From Apium graveolens (lineage: Eukaryota; Streptophyta; Magnoliopsida; Apiales; Apiaceae), in the NCBI RefSeq assembly GCF_009905375.1, contig NW_027417559.1:1-64000 (forward strand): a DNA stretch of 64,000 nucleotides. Direction: 5' to 3'. Each line of letters opens with the position of its first letter. Position 1 is the stretch's first letter. Both the position numbers and the translations under genes were made by a program. The notes below the pieces were generated by a model. It saw only the letters and a list, made by a program, of their open reading frames with translations. It did no database searches and was not told where the DNA came from. Shown in pieces: positions 56,175-64,000 of the stretch.

Positions 56175-57956
56175 GTTATCTAGTCACGCGTTTCAACTTT
56201 GTTCAAGTTTCAATAGTGTGCTCAACTATGGCTTAGTATGGTTTCCTGTTAAGCTGTGCTGGATTCCTGTAGTGTAGTTTAGACATTCTTGGGTATATAA
56301 CTCCATCATCGGTACTCTTTTGCTCCACAGCTTTAATTAGGAAGAGAATTATTAGTTGGGATTCAATTTTATTCTTGTTTGCTAACCTTTTACCGTGTTA
56401 TGGCTTGTGTTAACTTTTAATGCTTTCTGGATTATCTTCGAACTTGGGTTCCAACTGCTATATGCTGTTAAAATTACGCTTATTGATTTTAAATCTTGGT
56501 GTAAGCTGTAAGAAGCGTCCAACCGAAACGTCAAAACCTATTCAGTGTTTATAATATAATAAGTTTCTCTAGAAAAGGACCACAGCAGATTTAAACATAA
56601 TTTGAAAAAAAGCTCTGATAAAGATGCGAAAAACATTGTCAAATGAAGACACTCCTTGTTTTATTTTTCTTTATAGTTGTTTACCCTAGAGCTACGAAGA
56701 GAGGTAAATGTTAAAAATCAACATATGAAATGTAAAGAGAAGTTGACACATCAAAGAAGCTTAATCGGCCGGCCAACGTAGTTGTTCAGCCTACCTTGAA
56801 TTTTTCCTAGAAGATGTCGACCTCAGTTTGTCTTGCCAAAGTTTATAAACCATTTGCAAGCTTATATCATATACATTATCGGTTAGCCACTTGCTTGCAG
56901 TTACAAAACAGGGAATCTATATATTGTCTCTAGTACACAAGTTAGGATCTATAATACCTTGAGTTCTTGTGATTATCGATTTTATTCCGGTTGCAAATAC
57001 TAAATGTTAAAATTCGGAAGCAAGTAGCAGTAGAACAAGCGAATGAAATAAGCCTGTTTGAATCCAAGAACAAAACTTGAAAGCCAGGTCCAGACAGGGT
57101 GTATAGAGCAACTAAAAGGTGAGTTTTAGTTACCACACAACAACAATGCCAGAAGCACTCCGCCCGGTTCAGATTTGTTCTTAAAAAGTTAAAAAAAATA
57201 TATTTTTTTTGTTCTTACGATTATCTAACTATATATTCTAAACAAATGCTTGAAACAAATCACAGGACATTTGTGTCATGTGATAGGACCTTCGTAGATG
57301 GTGATATTGAGAAACAAGATCAAACATTTATTTACAAGCGACTGAAAGAGAATGTAAATATATATAATCATCGATTGCTTAATTGTTAGATTCCTACCAA
57401 ATGAAATAAATTATATCGAAGCAGTAAAAAATTCTTCGATTTCTTATCTGTTATGGCTTTCGCCGTATGAAACAAGTCATATCTAAGTTGTAAAAAAGTA
57501 GTTTCACCTAAACAATTCTACCATCTTAAGCGTCTAATATGAAGAATTTGTATGGTGAATTTAGATGAAAGAAATTAAGAACTAAGCATGATTTGATTAA
57601 CATGCGGGACCCAGAAGATTAATGCATGAACATATATGACTGGCCCTCCTCTCTCGTGGCTTGTGTTAAAATATTCACCAACTAGCAAGAATCGATTTAG
57701 GCCGGACATGAATGACGTAATGGTGTGGCTCTTGTGAACTTTGCCAACTGTCTACTTTTTAGCATGACTTATCTTTTGTTTTAGTGCAAGTGTTACATAC
57801 TTGAGGAATATTTGTGGTTAATATGCTCTACCATACTGTTTTGTTTTTATGCAACATCCCCAGTGAGTTCAAAACACTTAAATTTCAGCACTTGAAAATC
57901 AAGAAACACGATATCAAATCTCAGAATTCAGGAAACACACCTTAATATTTGTAAAC
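56175..57956. other. H2A.Z 3'UTR and intergenic space up to D27
   Basis: The first ~350 bases are a likely 3'UTR (T-rich, no clear AATAAA found). The rest has no supportable ORF. The D27 promoter should lie in the last few hundred bases; I cannot place a TATA box with confidence. Confidence 0.6.
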
Positions 57957-60335
57957 ATGGATGCAAGGCTTGTTCAGCATGTCGCCGGCCCAACCTTGCC
58001 TCGTATCAGACAACACATGCACAGACATAGATATTCTCCACGTATTGTGGCTGTGATGACAAGGCCAACAGAAAACATTGAAAGATTAACAACTTCAAAG
58101 ACTGAATATAATGACAACTGGTTTGACAGAATCGCTATTAATCATCTCTCACAGAGTGTGCAAGATACAATAGGTTTGCTACTTCATTTCCATGTACACA
58201 GATGATAGATATATATCTAGTGGTTGAGGTTGAACCGAAGGTATGAATGCATACATATGTTTTCTATCATATTACAGGATTCAAAAGCAGCAAGAAGGGA
58301 TATGAAGGTCTGGTGGAGGCCACAACAGCAGCGAGGCAGCACTTCAGCCCAGACCAACAATTAGAATTGGTCACTCAAGCTCTTGATAAAGCTTTTCCTA
58401 AGCCTATCCTCTCATTCGTAAGTTCTTTCATCACCAATGCCCCCCTTCCTCAGTCTTCCTGTTTATATCAATATTAATCAGCATCATGGATGCTTCCCTC
58501 TTTATGCAAACATACATAGATATACTTGCAAGAAGTACATATTATTGAACTAAAATTTTAATGGCAGATCAGGACAGTGCTACCACCATCTAAACTTCAA
58601 AGGGAATTCTTTGCAGTGTTTACCACGATATTTTTTTCCTGGCTAGTTGGCCCTTGCGAGGTATGAGTTACTCTGATGTGCAAGATTTAATTATAACAGT
58701 CATAAGGAGGTTTAAAGGAAGCACCGATGAATATAATATTTAGTATCATGAACTATGCATGCTACAGTCGAAACCTTGTGGAGTACTAGTTAACAGCAAC
58801 TCCCAAGTGTTGCATCATATTTAAAAATCGTAACACCAAGTGCAATAGCAAGCAGAACGTAAGTTCTTGTGCATCAAGGGATGACAAGTACAATGCTTAT
58901 ATTTTCTTATATTTTCCATGAGTAATGTATTATTTTATGATACAAGGTGAGAGAATCAAAGTTCAACGGAAAAGAAGAAAAGAATGTTGTCCACATCAAA
59001 AAATGCAGGTACAGTAACTTATTGCCTTCTATAGAGTGCAACATATACAGAGTATTAGTTTGTGAGAGGAAGTTCCACTCTGGTCTATAGGAACCAGTTC
59101 CGCAAGCTAGGCCATCTGGACCCCCTAGGGATCCACTCAAAATTCTATAAGTAGGCATAATTAGTACCTTGCAGAAACAAGTGAAGTTAATTTGGACAAA
59201 TTTCCTCTGTGCCAATGATGCCAATTCCCTTTACTCTTCTTTTACTACCATGTCATCATGATAGTTCTATCAATCAAATCATTATTAACATCATCATTGG
59301 CATCATAGATGTCACTATCTTATATTGTTGTTATAAGTTTCAGGTTTTTGGAGCAGGGTAATTGCGTCAATATGTGCACTAATCTATGTAAGATGCCTTC
59401 TCAAGCGTTCATTAAGGACTCCTTTGGAGTACCATTCAACATGGTTCCCAGTAAGTACCGATTGATAGGAAGCATATGTTGATAGATAGGTTTGACAATT
59501 TTTATGCATAACAATTAGCATGTCCTCAAGCTTGCATACAAAATTACCAATTCGTTGTTTGTATATACTCCAATACAAAAGGTATAATTATAAATATGAT
59601 TTTAATATAGAAAATACACTTACAATATTAAATCAAAACAACTATAATATATCTTCATAAACTATACTTTCCACTTGAAATAAACCACTGGCCAACATGA
59701 GACAAAAGAAAAAGGGTGATCACCAGACAAAGCAACAGTAAACACACTAACATATGCACATCTCATTAAACAACTCAATGGAAGGTCCCACTAATGAACC
59801 ACTAAGGGTGCAGCATACATTATAGCAGCGCTAGAGTTGTATAGCTATTTATTTGCACTTAAAATGGAAGTTACCTAATAGCTAGCCTCCGATTAAGCTC
59901 GAGTTATCAGCGATATGCAATCCCACCATTAATGATAACTTGATAAGGGTAGAGGAGATTCTTTCTAGTAAACCTGTCATCTGTATGCAAAGTTCATAGT
60001 TTCCATAAGCGTGTCAGTCACCATATTTTCAATCAGACACTGCAATATAAAATTGTGCTTCCGAGCAATTTATTATCAGCGATGAACATATACAGAATAA
60101 TACTTGACCATACAGAATCAGTGACATGTCTTAGTTTACATGGTTATATATGGTTTTAACACCTACGGCCTGTTATTTCTTTGCAGATTTTGATGATATG
60201 AGCTGTGAGATGATATTTGGTCAGGAACCTCCGGCACTAAGTGAGGATCCAGCATTTGCACAACCATGCTACAAACTATGTAATTTTTCGAAACCAGTTC
60301 CATTCTTTCATAGATATGTTCCCGATTATTTGTAG
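57957..60335 (+). CDS. D27: DWARF27-type beta-carotene isomerase (six coding exons, 255 aa)
   Basis: D27 is the iron-containing plastid enzyme that turns all-trans-beta-carotene into the 9-cis form, the first step of strigolactone synthesis. Coding exons: 57957-58173, 58278-58417, 58568-58660, 58947-59008, 59344-59450, 60187-60335. All have GT/AG borders and phases that join into one frame. Family marks: [76 protein letters not shown] and [18 protein letters not shown], then PCYKLC (the DUF4033 domain). The ~50-residue N-terminus is Arg/Ser/Thr-rich with few acids, fitting a plastid transit peptide. Total length is usual. After PCYKLC there are 17 residues, ending PDYL. A paralogue of the D27-like type is less likely given the tight match to D27 proper. 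Confidence 0.93.
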
Positions 60336-62224
60336 AGACAAACCAAAAGAGGATCTAACCTTGACAGTAACACCAAAGGGCCAAATATCTTGCAGTCAGT
60401 AGTTCCAAGCACAGATTATGTGCTTAGGAAACCTGAGCTTTACCTGAAAAAATAATAACTCTGATATGATGTATTTACAAACGTTATGGATCAGTTATGA
60501 AATCTTGTGCTTATATGTGTGTTACCTATGTAATTCCTGCAGGCAATGCAAAGCAAAAGCACAGTAGATCCTGCACTACCTGACCCAGAATAGAAAAGGC
60601 CTACTGACATTTTGAAATTCTGGATTACTCGCGACTGCATGTCAAACTACCCTTTTCCGACAATGTGCAGATGATTGGTGACAGTCGACAATATAAGGAT
60701 AAAAAAATCAACATATACTCAAACACATATATAGAATCCTTCAGAATCCTTTATATGCTAACGTATTTAAAGCAACTGCTTTTAGCGGTCAAGTCACTGT
60801 ATCAAAGTAATTGCTATAACCAGAACCAAAGAAAGATGATGGGCAAACTACTTGTATCACACATATTATAAGCATTCGTTCATATATATTCCACATAAAC
60901 CTATTCCTAGATGGCATATGTCGAGAAGGCCGCAGCATTTATCCTAAGACTAATTAGAGTGTAAACTTTCAAATTACAAGTACAAGCACAGAGTAAGGTT
61001 TTAACAACCGCTTAAACAGTCAACTCATCTTTAACCGTCTTCAGAATATATTTAATCAGACGTAGTTAAGAAATGAAATTAAATAATTTGGTACAACATA
61101 GACTTTTTTATTGTTGGGGTAAAAATCTTATTAAATTGGACTCACTAAATTTTTTTCCAGCAATATATGACAAGTGATGCTCCGATCTTCCTCTTAATGC
61201 AGTGACAAGATTAATCAAGGATCCTAAACTCAAAGTTTTCAATAGTATCATTGTGGTAAGGCCACAATGAGGCTATATCAAAAAATCAAGTTTAAACTTC
61301 AAACTGAACTTTATGCCATAATGTAGTGACCAAATACCATCATTTGTTTGCATAACCCAGGCGAGAAAACAAAAGGAGACAATAAAATTGAACATACAGC
61401 TCTTAAATGAAATGTGAAAGATCATAGTGCCGGCTTGTAAGATCATGGTGAAAGAGCATAGTGATGGAGGAAGAATTTCAGATTAAGCACAGTGTTGTGA
61501 AGTTATAACCAGTTCTATACTAGAACCAATGATACAGATAATAGTGTCATCACTTTAAAATTACAGTTCCACCATCAAACTGTTCAATATCATGGCAACA
61601 GCTATGAAATGAAACTTCGATGCACTAATCAAATACAGGAAAATAAGTTAATGAAACTACAGTATCTTGAGTATGAATCTCAGAAGAAAACTCTCAGGGA
61701 CCAGAAGGATCAATTTTCTTCAATCTCCATTGCTGTACTACGAAGACTTGAGAGACCTGGGGCTAGCATGACACCTATTGTACTTGTTATTCATTGCAAA
61801 TGTAAAACCTATTTAGCTCTTCTGATATCAAAAGCCCTTTGACTGGAGATATATTGTGGGGTTTAAGGGTGGCAAAATGGACCTTAGTGTTTCCCACTTC
61901 TCTGATTCAACTTACCAACCTAATTTAGTTGCAAACTCTTCTGTTTATCGTGAAAGTGGTCTAATGGGACCCATTATGCTATTTGAGAAGCTCAACTGTG
62001 GCAGATACCCTCCAGTGTTACAAAATTCAAACTATACGATAAAATCATAATCTTATAATATATACTAAGATGGTAGAACAGGAAATAGAGGCTTTCGCCT
62101 TTAAAAAGACTCTGAATCTAAGCAGCAGAAGCTTTGTAAACCAAAATTTTAGTGTACAAAGTGCAGGCAAAATTACCTTCAATAAAATGAACTAGAGAAA
62201 TTTCAACTCCTGACATAAAACATA
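60336..62224. other. Intergenic stretch downstream of D27
   Basis: Includes the D27 3'UTR at its left. Two small frames (61609-61842, 61856-62050) have no family resemblance and no gene context. I see no further gene, RNA gene or clear repeat. Confidence 0.6.
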
Positions 62225-62499
62225 CTCCCTCCGTCCTTTTGATTTGTTATCAAAAATATTGGGCACGGAGATTAAGAAATATGTATAAAGTAGTGGGAAA
62301 AAAAGTGTGTGAAGTGGTGGGACCCATTGATTTTTAATGTATAAAAGGGAGATAGTGAGGATAAAAGTAGTGTGAAAAGGGAAGAAAAGTGGGGAAATGG
62401 AGGGACCCATTGACCATTTTTGGTAAGTTTTAAAATGTAAAGATATGGATGGGACATCCCAAAAAAGAAAGTGTAAAGAAATGAAAAGGACGGAGGGAG
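62225..62499. mobile_element. Stowaway-type MITE (275 bp)
   Basis: Terminal inverted repeats CTCCCTCCGTCCTTTT at 62225 and AAAAGGACGGAGGGAG ending 62499, flanked by TA on both sides (62223-62224, 62500-62501). This is the standard signature of non-autonomous Tc1/mariner Stowaway elements. The inside can fold partly on itself. Confidence 0.96.
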
Positions 62500-62501
62500 T
62501 A

Positions 62502-64000
62502 ACATTTTTGTATCTAAAAATACAGATCATCCAGTTAAAATGCAATTTTGGCATAATATTGAAGCACACAAACAAGCACAGAGGCTTTTATTAATTAAGT
62601 TTCAATTGTGAAGTGCATTAATCATCTACTAAGTTGACTAATTTGATTCAAAAGAAGTGTAAACATAGTCTAGTTAGAGGCTTAAATAATTAAGCTCCAA
62701 CTGTGAAGTGCATAACATAAATCAGTTTTCAAGTTGGGTAGTGGTGACGATATCGGAATGTCTTATCACAAGATATGATCTTACTAATAAAACTAGATAT
62801 ATGTTATTTGACAAATTGATGTTAGCTTCATATATCAGGTCAAACGGGGAAGGCTAAGTAAACATCATCGGCCTGCCACAACCCACAAGCTAAGTACATG
62901 ATTAGAGTTTAATTCTAAATCCAAATTTCAAAAATTACATATTAGGATGTCGAAATCTATAAGTCGAGATACAAAATAATACATATACGTCTTGAAACTT
63001 TATAAGTTTGGTTATGAAGATACACATTAAATGCTAGCAAGATAGGAATTTTAGTTTTCTGAACAAGATGTAAAAATTATACTTTACAGCATCAGATAAC
63101 AACACTTTTAAGCAAACACTTACTTATTATTCATTCTCGCACAATGCTGGGAGAATCCAGAAGCTATACTATCTATATTAATGTTTATGCTTCTGTTTTA
63201 TAGACACTTGAACGACTCAATATAAAAACTTTAATTATTAAGTTATGTGGTTTTGTATTCACCGGGAACCTCCAAATCTAAATTACTTCTTCATTCTAAT
63301 TAGTACTTGTGACATAATTACCTGCACACAAAGAAAAAAAAACTTCTGACGTGTTAACCCCTACCCATTCCACACACACACAAAGAAAAGTTACAATCAA
63401 TATAATGCGTCGCATACTCGCAGCTATAAGCAAAAAAAATCGCATACTAGGCAAGTCTAACACTTTGAAAATTCCCGTGTGTGCAAATAGAGAGAAAAAA
63501 TATCTAACAATTACCAACTGTTTGTATTTAAATAAATAAAAACACCATTACCATTTACGCAAAACTTCGACAATGTAGGTACATGTGTAGGGTTATTTAT
63601 CAAAAAGAGAAACCATGTGTTGTCAATATAAGCATTTACTAGTAGTACATAAAACGCATATAATGTCAAGGTAAGAACGTGACAGAAAAATAGAACAAGC
63701 TAGCAACTATGCAATTAGGGAAAAAAACTAATTAAATCACAGCATATCTGAAACAATAAAAATATAAAGGATCAAGCACACATATGCTACGGTGCTGAGG
63801 AAGTCCTGCGGACATTCTACCAAGGCAACAACAAATTCATGCAGCAACAATAGTTGTACAATACTCAACAATTCCAAAGCCAGTGTCTTCTATCCATAGC
63901 CAATTTATACTAGCATCGTCAATTAATAAACTATCAATATCAATTGCGTCGCTTTGACTTGCCTATATTTATAACTTAGATTCCCTTCATGTCACTACTC
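62502..64000. other. Right-hand intergenic sequence
   Basis: AT-rich, no supportable gene. A short open frame near 63785-63851 ending FYQGNNKFMQQQ might be a fragment of an exon but has no recognisable family. Confidence 0.55.

Noticed and set aside
61609..62050. Two ORFs of 77 and 64 codons downstream of D27
   Set aside because: No family resemblance, no splice-supported extension and no promoter context.
62192..62575. 127- and 77-codon minus-strand ORFs
   Set aside because: They are readings of the Stowaway MITE and its flanks.
63785..63851. Short frame ending FYQGNNKFMQQQ as a last exon
   Set aside because: No family recognised and no acceptor or upstream exon could be supported.

Overview
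The window is nuclear DNA of a flowering plant, probably a eudicot with a repeat-rich genome. The evidence is two spliced plant genes (an H2A.Z histone and a DWARF27-type carotenoid isomerase), plant Ty1/copia and Ty3/gypsy LTR retrotransposons, a Mutator-like element, a Stowaway MITE and an Au-like SINE. I cannot name the species from the sequence. There is no prokaryotic or organellar content.

Positions 1-50222 are best read as one large nest of retrotransposons. The outermost recognisable element is a gypsy element (E, + strand). Its gag starts near 20767, its pol is split by a second insertion, and its 3' LTR starts at 33326 and seems to resume at 48341-50222. Copia element C (- strand) lies in E's gag. 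Copia element B (- strand) lies in C's gag. Copia element A (+ strand, 1575-14712, 13.1 kb) lies in B's integrase, with a matching 5-bp target duplication, gtgga. Copia element D (23972-31823) lies in E's pol with target duplication gttaa, and its 5' LTR holds a 1.2-kb Mutator-like element with 9-bp duplications. E's 3' LTR is interrupted at 35107-48340 by a scrambled block: a + LTR (F), a copia LTR end with gag remnant (G), a - LTR (H) and a degenerate - gypsy element (I) with a 3.8-kb LTR.

The most unusual item is element A. Downstream of pol it carries about 6 kb more, with a small 81-codon gene behind its own TATA-type promoter and a roughly 1,236-codon accessory ORF (10179-13889) broken by a single TGA. 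The decamer AAGTTCTGAT recurs at least nine times in A, in coding and non-coding parts alike. A and B belong to the same family, and comparing them shows repeated CAG/CAA to TAG/TAA changes.

The right end, from about 51.5 kb, is genic. It holds an Au-like SINE remnant, the H2A.Z gene (53027-56174, + strand, a 5'UTR intron and a 2.7-kb coding intron), a DWARF27 gene (57957-60335, + strand, six coding exons, 255 aa) and a Stowaway MITE at 62225-62499. The two genes sit side by side but have no evident functional link: one is a chromatin component, the other a plastid enzyme of strigolactone synthesis.
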